Assembly (NCBI RefSeq): GCF_030372765.1
Contig: NZ_JAUCMW010000013.1
Span: forward strand, 62,001-126,000
DNA: 64,000 nt
Direction of reading: 5' to 3'
Origin: Labilibaculum sp. K2S
GTDB taxonomy: Bacteria; Bacteroidota; Bacteroidia; Bacteroidales; Marinifilaceae
A model generated the notes under the pieces. It had not been told where the DNA came from, searched no databases, and saw nothing but the letters and a program-made list of their open reading frames with translations. Shown one piece after another: positions 17,101-25,553 of this stretch (position 1 is the stretch's first letter; the number at the start of each line of letters is the position of its first letter). The translations under genes were made by a program, and so were the position numbers.

Positions 17101-17384
17101 ATTGTGAAGATGTCAAAATTCCCATATCGGTCAGAAGCAAATGCGATAGTTTTGCTGTCGGGAGACCAAACAGGTTGGTAGTCGTAGGACTGGTTGCTGG
17201 TTAGTGCTGTGGCATTACCACCTTCCGAAGAAATAGTGAATAAATCGCCGCCATATTCAAAAACGACAGTTTGACCATCCGGAGAGATTGACGGATACCT
17301 CAACCATTGAGGATTATCCATACCAAGAAGACTTTGTGCCAGAGCAATTAAAAACGTGGTGATGAAAAACAACTTTTTAATCAT
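14139..17384 (-). CDS. Tricorn-type protease (S41 family) with N-terminal beta-propeller
   Basis: A 1081-residue secreted tricorn homologue. A signal peptide (about residues 1-21, ending SLLG) is followed by TolB/WD40-like propeller blades with repeated SPDGK and W-L-Y motifs. A highly charged Lys/Glu/Asp stretch follows at about residues 550-600, then a second propeller, a PDZ domain and a C-terminal S41 core. Expected active residues are H770 in ASHTGSGY and S985 in NYSDACAF, matching the tricorn Ser-His arrangement. Such proteins degrade peptides; the signal peptide places it in the periplasm or beyond. It stands alone between gaps on both sides, followed by a strong hairpin. No truncation is seen. 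Confidence 0.93.
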   Translation of the reverse strand: MIKKLFFITTFLIALAQSLLGMDNPQWLRYPSISPDGQTVVFEYGGDLFTISSEGGNATALTSNQSYDYQPVWSPDSKTIAFASDRYGNFDIFTIPVEGGVPNRITFNSKGEIPSSFTPDGQNILFSSTISDDFKNAMFPSGVLPELYSVSVNGGKVSQILTSPALDAKYSKNMEYILYRDSKGYEDHWRKHHTSAVTRDIWLYDVANKKHSMFSTFEGEDLYPVFNSSNDEIYYLTEKSGSFNVWKAPVKNKTQLTQISTFEKHPVRFLSISDSNKLCYSWNGEIYTQEEGKAPVKLEVAIAIDSKENEVSFEKLSSGATEMSVSPNGKEVAFIVRGEVFVTSVEYGTTKRITNTPEQERSVSFSPDGKAILYASERNGNWNLYQTKMTREDETQFANSTILKEEAVLEIDAETFQPKYSPDGKEVAFLEDRVILKVINLESKKVRTILGKKWNYSYSDGDQHYDWSPDGKWFLVNIYPHTIFMPDAAMVDAQGNQKVINLTESGYSDSDAKWSLKGNAMIWFTDKRGYRSHGSWGSQSDVYIQFFNQKAFDDFNLSKEEKELKEEAEKAKKEEEKDGDKDKKKDKKDKEEDKVKDLNIEFSGMEDRQICLTINPSRLSDAILTPDGKKLFYLSKFEDGYDLWVNDLEEKETKKVLALKGGGGAMQFDKDAKNLFLMSGKSIIKVDVATNKRKDISYTAEMYLDKAKEREYLFEHVWRTMLRKFYDPEMHQIDWDFYKSEYKRFLPYINNNYDFAEMLSELLGELNASHTGSGYRAEYENADKTAELGAFFDWNFEGDGLRIAEVLEKGPLNQADSKIKAGTIVEKIDGNVISKNESYYPLLNHKAGKKVLLSLYNPYTKERWEETVKPVSSINTLLYERWVKKRQEECERLSNGRIGYVHVKGMDSPSYRKVYSEMLGKYGTYEAIVVDTRFNGGGWLHDDLATLLSGEVYSTLSPRGQDFGTEPMNKWKKPSAVLISESNYSDACAFPYVYQTLKLGKLVGMPVPGTMTAVWWETLQDPTLYFGMPMVGVKDTKGKYIENQQIEPDIKVRNDYEVVTKGDDQQLKKAVESLLKEIDNK

Positions 17385-17620
17385 GTTTTGTCGAATTGTG
17401 TTAAAAATTAGGACATAGGTTTTCCATGAACAATAATATTAATTCGATGGTAGTATCATAATTTGTACCAAAGCTAATAAGCTATTGATTGTGTGTGTAG
17501 TTGTGTTGAAAGTCTTGTGTTGCAGATAATTATTATTGTTCGGATGTGAACAAAATACTGTTCGTTTTCGGACTGTATCTTTGCAATTGCGGCAAATAAT
17601 TACAATCAAAATTCTGAGAT

Positions 17621-18139
17621 TTACAGGTCGTTAAACTCCTTTGGGTATTCAACACATCCGGAAACGGTTTTTAGAGCATCTTTTTCCAATTCAAGTGCCA
17701 TAAAAACTTCGTTTGACACTTCAAAAGGACATATGATATTGAATTTAGAAGCTGGAGTAAAGCCAAATTTAGGGTAATATTTATCGTGCCCTAATACAAT
17801 TACAGATTGGTGCCCCATTTTTTTTGCTTTTGCCAATCCATTCTCTATCAATTGAGAACCAATTCCTAGCCCTTGTAACTCAGGGATTACCGACATGGGT
17901 GCTAAGGCTAAAGAATCAAATGTGTTATTTTCAGATTTGATTTCAATAGGAAAGAATAGAATATGACCAATTATTTCATTTCCCATACAAGCAACTAACG
18001 AAAGATCTTTGATAAACTTTTTGTTTTTTCGAAGCTTTCCAACTAATAATCCTTCAGATTCCTGACCAAAAGCCATGTCGTTAATCATGGATATAGTTTT
18101 GTAATCATTTTTGTTTTCCGGTCGAATCTGAATTTTCAT
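17621..18139 (-). CDS. GNAT family N-acetyltransferase (YhbS-like)
   Basis: A 172-residue acetyltransferase with a full GNAT core: IGHILFFPIEI, the acetyl-CoA loop VIPELQGLGIGSQLIENGLAKAK (Q/R-x-x-G-x-G/A pattern), and VLGHDKYYPKFGF in the C-terminal part, typical of the YhbS/COG3153 group. Substrate is not predictable; members acetylate small molecules or protein N-termini. It lies downstream of miaB on the same strand, separated by about 100 nt with a terminator-like hairpin, so cotranscription is uncertain. Confidence 0.88.
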   Translation of the reverse strand: MKIQIRPENKNDYKTISMINDMAFGQESEGLLVGKLRKNKKFIKDLSLVACMGNEIIGHILFFPIEIKSENNTFDSLALAPMSVIPELQGLGIGSQLIENGLAKAKKMGHQSVIVLGHDKYYPKFGFTPASKFNIICPFEVSNEVFMALELEKDALKTVSGCVEYPKEFNDL

Positions 18140-18180
18140 AGGAGTAAGGTTTTGATGTCAGTTAGTGGGTAAAAATACCA

Positions 18181-18226
18181 AAAAAAAATCCAACACAACT
18201 GAATCATGCAGCCTTGCCGGATTTTA
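18181..18226 (-). terminator. Probable miaB terminator
   Basis: On the minus strand AAAATCC (18219-18225) pairs with GGATTTT (18185-18191) and is followed by a T-run (A-run on the + strand through 18181). The loop is long (27 nt), so strength is uncertain. Confidence 0.5.
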
Positions 18227-18241
18227 ATGTGTTTTTTCAAA

Positions 18242-19573
18242 TTAAACTGCTTCTCCCACAAGAGTTGCTTTGGTGCATTCGTTAACAATTACATTTGCGA
18301 AATCACCAACTTGGTAGTTCTTTTTGGGAAATACAACCACTTTATTTTGTGAAGTTCTTCCATATACATCCTGTTCAGATCTTTTTGAAATTCCTTCAAT
18401 CAAAACTTCGAAAATTTTTCCAATGTCACCCTGATTGTTTTCTAAAGATATTTGGTTTTGCAGAACAATCATCTCTTCTAGTCTTCTTTGCTTTACCTCT
18501 TCGGGAACATTGTCTTCTAAATTCTTGTAAGCAAATGTGCCCGGACGTTCTGAATATTTGAACATGTAGGCTAAGTCAAATTTCGCCCATTTCATTAATT
18601 CAATGGTTTGATTGAAATCTTCTTCGCTTTCATTATGGAAACCACAAAAAATATCGGAGGAAATCCCGCATTCCGGTATAATTCTTCGGATGGCTTCAAT
18701 TCTGTCTTTGTACCATTCCTGAGTATATTTTCTGCGCATGTCTTTCAAAACAGAATCACTTCCTGATTGCACCGGCAGGTGAATAAACTTACAGATGTTA
18801 TCATGCTTGGCAATGACTTTTAATGTGTCATCACTCATGTCTTTAGGATGTGATGTTGCAAACCTGATTCTCATTTCAGGAACAGAAACAGCAACCATCC
18901 CTAAAAGTTCAGGAAAGCTAACTTCGGAAACAGAATTCCTGAAGGCAAATGAATTTACATTTTGGCCTAATAGAGTAACTTCTTTGTATCCTTTTTCGGA
19001 CAAATCCTTAACTTCTTTTAATATGCTTTCCGGATTTCGGCTGCGTTCACGTCCTCTTGTGTAGGGAACAATGCAGTAGGTGCAGAAATTATTGCAGCCT
19101 CTCATGATAGAAACAAAACCAGATATGGAGGTTTCATCAATTCTCGATGGACAAATGTCTTTGTATGTTTCGGTAAGGGAAAGTTCTATGTTGATTGCTT
19201 TTTCTCCATTTTCTGCTTTTTTTACCAGAAGAGGGAGGTCCATATATGCATCAGGTCCTACAACAATATTTACATTTTTTTCCTGATCAAAAAGTTTTTC
19301 TCCGAGTCGTTCAGCCATGCAGCCAATTACCCCAACTAATAGTTTTGGGTTCTTTTTCTTTAACTCGCTAAAACCTTGAACTCTTCCCCGAACTCTGGTT
19401 TCTGCGTTTTCACGAACCGAGCAGGTATTCACTAAAATTACATCAGCTTCTTCGCGGTTTTTTGTAATGATAAAACCATCATGTTCCATTATCGAAGCTA
19501 CAACTTCACTATCAGCAACATTCATTTGGCAACCGTAAGTTTCCAAAAATAATTTTTTGTTGTTATTGCTCAT
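18242..19573 (-). CDS. miaB: tRNA-2-methylthio-N6-dimethylallyladenosine synthase
   Basis: A radical-SAM methylthiotransferase that adds a methylthio group to i6A37 of tRNAs reading UNN codons. The N-terminal MTTase domain has the cluster-binding cysteines C15 (TYGCQMN), one in NTCSVREN and one in IGCMAER. The radical-SAM motif is C160-x3-C164-x2-C167 in RGCNNFCTYCIVPYTRGRE, and a C-terminal TRAM segment follows. The ATG at 19573 starts the canonical protein (443 residues) with AAGGGAAA upstream; an in-frame TTG further upstream is rejected. Cytoplasmic. Probably monocistronic or followed by the GNAT gene. Confidence 0.95.
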   Translation of the reverse strand: MSNNNKKLFLETYGCQMNVADSEVVASIMEHDGFIITKNREEADVILVNTCSVRENAETRVRGRVQGFSELKKKNPKLLVGVIGCMAERLGEKLFDQEKNVNIVVGPDAYMDLPLLVKKAENGEKAINIELSLTETYKDICPSRIDETSISGFVSIMRGCNNFCTYCIVPYTRGRERSRNPESILKEVKDLSEKGYKEVTLLGQNVNSFAFRNSVSEVSFPELLGMVAVSVPEMRIRFATSHPKDMSDDTLKVIAKHDNICKFIHLPVQSGSDSVLKDMRRKYTQEWYKDRIEAIRRIIPECGISSDIFCGFHNESEEDFNQTIELMKWAKFDLAYMFKYSERPGTFAYKNLEDNVPEEVKQRRLEEMIVLQNQISLENNQGDIGKIFEVLIEGISKRSEQDVYGRTSQNKVVVFPKKNYQVGDFANVIVNECTKATLVGEAV

Positions 19574-20002
19574 TTTTGTATTTCCCTTATTATAAATTTT
19601 GTGCAAAGTTATATTATCTCAACTGAATGACAAGAAAAGGAGAAGTGATTTAGAATGGGTAAAGAATACTGGATTGCGTTTCAGAATTCGGGATGTAAGC
19701 TTATGATTATTAATTGGATGGTTTTTAGTTGATTAATTTGTACTTTTAGTAAGAGATCAAAACGATTTTTATCAATATTTAAGTAATGGGGATTTAAGTT
19801 TATATTGGCTTGGTAATTGTGTTTGTTGCTAAATATTTTTGTGTATTTTTATCCCGCAAATCAGGGGTTCGGGAAGAACTTGATTTAGAGTGGGTTTGTG
19901 AAAAATTAATCTCTTTTAAAACCTGTTTGGATGGTGTGTCGTTCAAATTTAGGAATAGTTCTTGTGTTACGGTTATAAAGTGTTAATGTAAAAGTAGACA
20001 TC
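19574..20002. other. Divergent intergenic region between miaB and the stress protein gene
   Basis: A 429-nt AT-rich gap without a convincing gene. It must hold the divergent promoters of miaB and of the universal stress protein gene. One candidate promoter for the latter is listed separately. Nothing else was recognised. Confidence 0.55.
19810..19841 (+). promoter_or_regulatory. Candidate Bacteroidota promoter for the stress protein gene
   Basis: TTGG at 19810-19813, 20 nt, then TATTTTTG (19834-19841), which fits the TAnnTTTG -7 element. Transcription from here would give a leader of about 150 nt before the ATG at 20003. The -33 box is imperfect. Confidence 0.4.
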
Positions 20003-20836
20003 ATGAAACGTATTTTAGTTCCAGTTGATTTTTCTGGTGATTCTCTCAAGGCATTGAGGTTTGGCATTTATTTGTCAAATAAATTGGATTGTCATCTTAG
20101 GATGATTCATGTGCAGAAATCTGAGAAGTTCGAAATTCCTTTTCATTTCGAGGAATTGAAAAATGAAATCATTCATACCGTACAAGAATATTTTGAGAAA
20201 TTGACTGAGCTTCATTCTGCTGACTATTGTGTCAGGAATGGAGTTTTTGATTTTAAAATAAGAACAGGAAGTGTTTATCGTGAAATTGTAAATCAAGCAA
20301 AATACGGCGATGCGTACATGATTCTTATGGGAGCTTACGGAGCTTCCGGTTTTGAAGAATTTTTTATTGGAAGCAATGCTGTTAAAGTTGTTACAAATGC
20401 CACATGTCCTGTTGTAACGGTACAAAAAGAATTTACTAAGGGGCAGTTGAAAACAATTGTAATGCCTATTGATGCAAGCACAGATACAAGAAAGAAAATT
20501 CCATTTGTGTCTGAAATTGCTTCGCGATGTAATGCGAAGGTTCATATTTTGGGAGTTCATGAAACTTCCGACACCAATGTGATTGGGAAGATTGAACATT
20601 ATATGAGACAGGCTGAAGACTACTTTAAGGATGGGAATATTGATTATGTGAAGAGCATTCGTAAAGGAGATAATAATACTTTCTCTTCTCTTGATTATGC
20701 TCGTGAAGTAGACGCGGATTTAATTGCAATTATGACAGAACAAGCTGAAAGTTCGATTAATATGTTTTTTGGATCCTATGCTCAACAAATGATAAATCGT
20801 TCTGAAATTCCAATATTATCTGTTCCTAACGATTAA
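20003..20836 (+). CDS. Tandem-domain universal stress protein
   Basis: A 277-residue UspA-family protein with two Usp folds: residues 1-135 (MKRILVPVDFSGDSLKALRFG; ending with the nucleotide-loop-like GAYGASGFEEFFIGSNAVKVV and CPVVTVQ) and about 150-277 (IVMPIDASTDTRKKIP; ending MFFGSYAQQMINRSEIPILSV). The second domain's loop is less conserved, so ATP binding may be restricted to the first. Usp proteins are cytoplasmic and induced by starvation or redox stress. It is followed after 74 nt by a SPOR-domain gene on the same strand. Confidence 0.92.
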   Translation: MKRILVPVDFSGDSLKALRFGIYLSNKLDCHLRMIHVQKSEKFEIPFHFEELKNEIIHTVQEYFEKLTELHSADYCVRNGVFDFKIRTGSVYREIVNQAKYGDAYMILMGAYGASGFEEFFIGSNAVKVVTNATCPVVTVQKEFTKGQLKTIVMPIDASTDTRKKIPFVSEIASRCNAKVHILGVHETSDTNVIGKIEHYMRQAEDYFKDGNIDYVKSIRKGDNNTFSSLDYAREVDADLIAIMTEQAESSINMFFGSYAQQMINRSEIPILSVPND

Positions 20837-20910
20837 ATTAATGAATCTGGCAGCTGGTTTAACAGATGATTCGACTTCTGTTTTTATTAGGTGTTGATAA
20901 ACAAAGAAAA

Positions 20911-21423
20911 ATGCAGTACGTTAAAATAATATTCCTATCTATCTTTATTTTGTTAGGTGTCTCATCAAATGCACAATTTGTTGAAGATGTAAAATTTGGT
21001 GATGAACAAAGGGTAGATTCGCTGGGGAGTGTTAAGCTCATTCAAGATGATCGGATTAAAGAGTTGCTCGACACGGATAAAATGATTAACTCAAAAGATC
21101 CGGGATTTTCAGGATATAGAATTCAGATTTTTTCAGGTAGAAGTATCGATCGGGAAAAAGCATTTAATATTAAGAAAGAATTTAAAGAGCTGTTTCCTGA
21201 AGAAAGAGCTTATGTAGTATATAAGGCTCCTGACTTCAGAGTTAGTGTCGGTAATTTTCGTAGTAAAATAGAATCAATTGAGCTTTATAAAGCTTGTTTA
21301 AAATTCTTTCCGAATTGTTATCCGGTTAAGACTTATATTTTATTTTCAGAATTAGTACCAAATGAGCAGGATCTTGAAGAGCTTATTCTTGATGAAGAGG
21401 ATAAACAACAAAATGCAAACTAA
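20911..21423 (+). CDS. Secreted SPOR-domain protein
   Basis: A 170-residue protein. The start at 20911 is chosen because MQYVKIIFLSIFILLGVSSNAQ is a clean signal peptide; an earlier ATG at 20866 would add 15 residues in front of it. The mature part has a SPOR-like domain from about residue 75 (GYRIQIFSGRSIDREKAF, YVVYKAPDFRVSVGNF), a fold that binds denuded septal peptidoglycan. A role at the division site or in the periplasmic wall is likely. The acidic C-terminus (EEDKQQNAN) is unstructured. It precedes the PurF-like gene by 22 nt, probably in one transcript. Confidence 0.82.
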   Translation: MQYVKIIFLSIFILLGVSSNAQFVEDVKFGDEQRVDSLGSVKLIQDDRIKELLDTDKMINSKDPGFSGYRIQIFSGRSIDREKAFNIKKEFKELFPEERAYVVYKAPDFRVSVGNFRSKIESIELYKACLKFFPNCYPVKTYILFSELVPNEQDLEELILDEEDKQQNAN

Positions 21424-21445
21424 ATAACCATTTAAGAAGTTAATA

Positions 21446-23347
21446 ATGAGTGACCAACTAAAGCACGAGTGCGGGATAGCAATGATTCGATTGCTAAAAC
21501 CTCTTGAGTACTATCAGGAAAAATACGGATCGTGGAGATATGGTATTCAAAAACTCTATCTGTTGATGGAAAAACAACACAACAGAGGCCAGGAAGGTGC
21601 TGGAGCTGTTGGGTTGAAATTGGACATGCCTCCAGGGAACAAATACATTCATCGTGAGCGTTCCTGCAGTGATCAGCCAATAAAAGATGTTTTTGATGGT
21701 GTTTACAAAGAGCTGGCGGCCGCAGAGATAAAATATCCTGAGAAATTTAATGACCCTGTTTGGGCCAAAGCAAACTTACCCTTCGCCGGTGAAGTGTATT
21801 TGGGACATTTACGATATGGAACTTTTGGACGAAACAGTATTGATTTTGTTCATCCGGTAATGAGAGAAAATAACTGGAAGTCGAGAAATCTGGTGTTGGC
21901 CGGAAACTTTAATCTGACTAATGTTGATGAACTTTTTGATTTGTTGGTTGGATTGGGTCAACATCCTAAGAATTATACTGATACTGTAACAATTCTTGAG
22001 AAAGTTGGGCATTATCTAGACGAAGAAAATCAAATGTTATTCCGTCAGTATAAAAATGATGGTTTATCGAATCAGGAGATATCCCCTGAGATAGAAAGGA
22101 ATATAGATATACAAAAGGTGCTTTCGGGTGCAAGCAGAGATTGGGATGGAGGATACGCAATTGCTGGTATGTTTGGCCATGGTGATTCTTTTGTGATGAG
22201 AGATCCTTGGGGTATTCGTCCGGCATTTTATTATCATGATGATGAGATTGTTGTAGTTGCTTCGGAAAGACCGGTTATTCAAACAGCATTAAATGTTAGA
22301 GCAAATTCGATTAAAGAAATTGCTCCTGGAAATGCGGTTATTGTTCGTAAGAATGGTGATGTTGCCGAGGTTCCTGTGCGTGTTGCTCAAAAAAGAAGAT
22401 CTTGTTCTTTCGAAAGAATCTATTTTTCCAGGGGAAGCGATAAGGATATTTATAAGGAAAGAAAGAGATTGGGGCAATTGTTGACTCCTGCTATCTTAGA
22501 ATCAGTTAATCATGATATTAAAAATACAGTCTTTTCTTTTATTCCAAATACTGCTGAAACGGCATTTTATGGCATGATGGAAGGTGTTCGGCGTCATTTG
22601 ATGGAGCAGAAAAAACAACAGATTCATGATTTAAATGGTAGTTGGACTGAAGAAAAACTTCAAGAGATTATTTCTGTTGAGCCTAGAGTGGAGAAGATTG
22701 CCATTAAGGATGCGAAAATGAGAACCTTCATATCTAATGATGAAGGGCGTGACGATTTGGTAGGACATGTTTATGATGTTACTTATGGGATTGTTAAGAA
22801 CCATGAGGATAATCTGGTTGTTATTGATGACTCTATTGTAAGAGGAACAACTTTAAAGCAAAGTATCCTTCGTATTTTAGATCGTCTTCATCCAAAAAAG
22901 ATTGTAATTGTTTCTTCAGCTCCTCAAATTCGTTATCCGGATTGTTATGGAATAGATATGACTCGGATGGGTGAATTTATTGCTTTTAATGCTGCAATTG
23001 CAATGCTGAAAGAGCGCGGTTTGGAAGCTGTTATTGATGAAACATATAAGAAGTGTAAAGCTCAGGAAAACCTGCCTAAAGAAGAGGTGGTTAACTTTGT
23101 GAAAGAAATTTACAAGCCTTTTACTGCGGAAGAAATATCTGATAAAATTGCGGTATTGTTAACTCCGGAAGTGATGGATGCAGAGGTGAAGATTGTTTAT
23201 CAGACAGTTGAAAATCTTCATGTTGCTTGTCCTGAGCATACAGGTGATTGGTACTTTACAGGAAATTATCCTACTCCAGGAGGAAATAAAGTGGTGAATA
23301 CTTCTTTTATTAACTATTGTGAAGGAAATGATAGACGGGCTTACTAA
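21446..23347 (+). CDS. Long amidophosphoribosyltransferase (PurF family)
   Basis: A 633-residue class II glutamine amidotransferase fused to a phosphoribosyltransferase. Near the N-terminus HECGIAMI provides the expected nucleophile C9, which would need removal of an eight-residue leader. KQHNRGQEGAG and GEVYLGHLRYGTFG are glutaminase motifs. The PRPP loop VVIDDSIVRGTT lies around residue 460. It makes 5-phosphoribosylamine from PRPP and glutamine, the first step of purine synthesis. It is about 130-160 residues longer than ordinary PurF, with insertions in both domains and a C-terminal extension ending YCEGNDRRAY. This resembles the second, long PurF-like protein found in Bacteroidota, whose exact role beside standard PurF is unclear. 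A terminator follows. Confidence 0.88.
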   Translation: MSDQLKHECGIAMIRLLKPLEYYQEKYGSWRYGIQKLYLLMEKQHNRGQEGAGAVGLKLDMPPGNKYIHRERSCSDQPIKDVFDGVYKELAAAEIKYPEKFNDPVWAKANLPFAGEVYLGHLRYGTFGRNSIDFVHPVMRENNWKSRNLVLAGNFNLTNVDELFDLLVGLGQHPKNYTDTVTILEKVGHYLDEENQMLFRQYKNDGLSNQEISPEIERNIDIQKVLSGASRDWDGGYAIAGMFGHGDSFVMRDPWGIRPAFYYHDDEIVVVASERPVIQTALNVRANSIKEIAPGNAVIVRKNGDVAEVPVRVAQKRRSCSFERIYFSRGSDKDIYKERKRLGQLLTPAILESVNHDIKNTVFSFIPNTAETAFYGMMEGVRRHLMEQKKQQIHDLNGSWTEEKLQEIISVEPRVEKIAIKDAKMRTFISNDEGRDDLVGHVYDVTYGIVKNHEDNLVVIDDSIVRGTTLKQSILRILDRLHPKKIVIVSSAPQIRYPDCYGIDMTRMGEFIAFNAAIAMLKERGLEAVIDETYKKCKAQENLPKEEVVNFVKEIYKPFTAEEISDKIAVLLTPEVMDAEVKIVYQTVENLHVACPEHTGDWYFTGNYPTPGGNKVVNTSFINYCEGNDRRAY

Positions 23348-23368
23348 AATAAGTTCGATATAGAATAA

Positions 23369-23399
23369 AAAACCCGTCTTGCGAAAGGCGGGTTTTTTT
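23369..23399 (+). terminator. Terminator of the long PurF gene
   Basis: AAACCCGTC...GGCGGGTTT stem around TTGCGAAA followed by a T-run, 22 nt after the stop. Confidence 0.92.
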
Positions 23400-23413
23400 G
23401 TTCGGATATGTTA

Positions 23414-23447
23414 TAAAAAAAGCATTCTTTTTAGAATGCTTTTTTTG
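23414..23447. terminator. Bidirectional terminator between convergent genes
   Basis: AAAAAAAGCATTCT-TTTT-AGAATGCTTTTTTT is nearly symmetric, with A and T runs on both sides, so it can stop transcription on either strand. It serves the minus-strand gene ending at 23451. Confidence 0.9.
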
Positions 23448-23450
23448 ATA

Positions 23451-24428
23451 TTATTTCTTTTTAAAAATATTCAGTTTTGTTTTTGGAAGTCTGATGTGCA
23501 GTAAAGAAAGGTAAGACGCCGTGTGACGGTCTTTCTTGTTCTCGTAAACATCGGCAATTGTAATCATGATACCTGTTTCTTCAACGTCTCCAAAATGTGT
23601 GTTGATTGCTGTACCAAAGCATTTCATTGTAGGGGATAGTCCCATGTAAGCATTGATAAGTGGAGGAACATTTTCTCCATTCTTGCGAACATTTTGCGAT
23701 AGAACTTTGTAGTTTTCCTCAAAAGTATCTTTGCAAAAATCCTTGCTTAATTGCTTTACGTCCATATTGGTTTCCAAAGGAGTTGTTGGAGTGGCTAGTT
23801 TGTCCGGATCATGGAACATCTTGTTCATGAAATAAAGGATATGATTACGCGCATCTCTGTTGTAATCAGGATACATCGTTACTTTACCAAAGAAATATTT
23901 AATTTCAGGATAGTCAACAATTAAAGCACCCAAGCCATCCCATAAATTATCAAGCGCATATAAACTTTTACGGCCTTTTCGGATCGATTGATATTCCGGT
24001 TGCACGAACGACCGCCCCAGTTCAATCATGTGAGGCATGTAGTTCTTTTTAAATTCATCCGAAAAATTAAACAATCTTGAAGTTGCAAGATAGATTTCCC
24101 CATTTTCATCTATAGGAGCCTCGCTGCACAAAATATAACGGTATCCGCCAAGAATTTCTTTTGCTTTAGGATCCCAAACAATTAATTGATGATATGGTTT
24201 TTCATCCAAATCAAAATCATCAATATCAATATCTTTACCTGTACCTCCTCCGGCTTTACGGAAAGTAATTTCACGCAAACGTCCAACTTCTTTCATCAAA
24301 TTAGGAGAATCATGATGAGTGAAGCAATAGATTTCATTCGATCCCTTGTTGGTCTTGCGTACAAATCTTTCTTCAGTCAGTTCTTTCTCAAGCTCCTCTC
24401 GTGATACAGGGGGAATAATTTCTTTCAT
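23451..24428 (-). CDS. glsB: Glycine-lipid N-acyltransferase-like protein (GlsB/OlsB type GNAT)
   Basis: A 325-residue acyltransferase of the OlsB/hemolysin-like GNAT group. Typical blocks are LMKEVGRLREITFRKAGGGTG, DYHQL-type YHQLIVWD, ELGRSFVQPEYQ and a C-terminal acyltransferase segment. In Bacteroides thetaiotaomicron the GlsB protein N-acylates glycine, and GlsA then O-acylates the product to make glycine lipids (family knowledge). The gene directly upstream on this strand is a PlsC-type acyltransferase, which supports the pathway. Products would be membrane aminolipids. The substrate amino acid is inferred from the lineage. Confidence 0.82.
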   Translation of the reverse strand: MKEIIPPVSREELEKELTEERFVRKTNKGSNEIYCFTHHDSPNLMKEVGRLREITFRKAGGGTGKDIDIDDFDLDEKPYHQLIVWDPKAKEILGGYRYILCSEAPIDENGEIYLATSRLFNFSDEFKKNYMPHMIELGRSFVQPEYQSIRKGRKSLYALDNLWDGLGALIVDYPEIKYFFGKVTMYPDYNRDARNHILYFMNKMFHDPDKLATPTTPLETNMDVKQLSKDFCKDTFEENYKVLSQNVRKNGENVPPLINAYMGLSPTMKCFGTAINTHFGDVEETGIMITIADVYENKKDRHTASYLSLLHIRLPKTKLNIFKKK

Positions 24429-24576
24429 CAGTAAGTGTATTGATTCCTTTGTAAGGATAATTATTATTTTGGTTTTCTTTTAAAAATGATTTTCAAAAAT
24501 ACTTACATTATCGATAATAATGAATAGTACCGTGGCTAATATTTGATAAAACAAATAGAATTTTAGGGATAAGGAT

Positions 24577-25413
24577 TTATTGATTTGCTAAATTGTATGT
24601 TTCCTTTTTCATTTTTTCAGCCCACTTGTCATACGACATACTTTTGTCAAAGGTTTGGTATGAAACAGGCTTACCTATGCAAATAGTGAATTTTTTACCT
24701 CTTTGCTTAAAAAGTTCGTTTGGCAAATATAACATTTCCAAATTAGATTTTAATCTTAGGAACTTCCTAAGATTGGCAAGGTTATAGAAGAAATTAGAAT
24801 TTCTTCCGCTAATGTGAATAGGTACTATATCGCGTTTGTATTTTTTCGCCTTCGAAATAAAACTTTTTTTCCACTCTAAATCTTCAATTTTCCCTTTTTG
24901 TTTTCGGGAAACTAAACCTGCCGGAAAGGTGAGTACTGTTGCTTCCGATTGGTAGGCTTCCACTATTGTTCTTGCGGCTTCTTTGGCTTGCCCGCCATGT
25001 TTGTTTATCGGTACAAAAACATCCGATAAGTTTTTGATATTCATCAGGATGTCGTTAACCAGGAATTTGATTTTTGGAAAATGTTTGCCAAATATGCTGA
25101 TTAAAATAATCCCGTCAGGACCACCTAATGGATGATTGGAAGCGAAAATGTATCTGCCGTCTTTATTGATATTTTCAAGACCTTTAATCTCAAAAGTAAT
25201 TTGAAGTTCTTCTAAAACACTATCCGCAAATTCAATGCCTTGTTTTTGATAGTTCCTGGATAAGAAATTATTGAGCTCATCTTGATGGATGATTCTTTTA
25301 AGGTAGCGAATTATAAACTTAGGGAGTAGTTTTGAAATTCTTTCACTTTTGCTCGCAAAAACCTTCTCTATATCAATTTTTAAATAGCTCTCGGGAGTGT
25401 TTTCTTTTTGCAT
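24577..25413 (-). CDS. glsA: PlsC-type O-acyltransferase, GlsA-like
   Basis: A 278-residue membrane-associated acyltransferase. The catalytic block is ASNHPLGGPDG, with H94 and D100; the spacing is H-x5-D where ordinary PlsC has H-x4-D, a variant I associate with Bacteroidota lipid acyltransferases. FVPINKHGG and TVLTFPAGLVSRK are the acceptor-binding blocks. It most likely O-acylates N-acyl glycine made by the neighbouring GlsB-like protein. It is transcribed first; the two genes are 148 nt apart. No transmembrane helix is obvious. Confidence 0.8.
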   Translation of the reverse strand: MQKENTPESYLKIDIEKVFASKSERISKLLPKFIIRYLKRIIHQDELNNFLSRNYQKQGIEFADSVLEELQITFEIKGLENINKDGRYIFASNHPLGGPDGIILISIFGKHFPKIKFLVNDILMNIKNLSDVFVPINKHGGQAKEAARTIVEAYQSEATVLTFPAGLVSRKQKGKIEDLEWKKSFISKAKKYKRDIVPIHISGRNSNFFYNLANLRKFLRLKSNLEMLYLPNELFKQRGKKFTICIGKPVSYQTFDKSMSYDKWAEKMKKETYNLANQ

Positions 25414-25553
25414 AAAAATCTTAAATAGTTTAATATGGTTAGCAAATATCGTAATTTTCTTGCTTTGTTTTTCAAAGATTTATAACAATCTCAATATAAT
25501 TGAGTGATAATTAGTTGGGCTGTCTGTTAAAAGTTATTAACAAAACCATAAAA

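Noticed and set aside
17469-17476. Minus-strand TAGCTTTG as promoter of the tricorn-type protease
   Set aside because: The -7 box fits but no CAAA (TTTG on the minus strand) is found at the right distance, so it is not supported.
20075-20599. 174-codon minus-strand frame inside the universal stress protein gene
   Set aside because: It is fully antisense to a clear Usp gene, shows no recognisable motif and has an unlikely composition rich in Asn, Phe, Cys and His.
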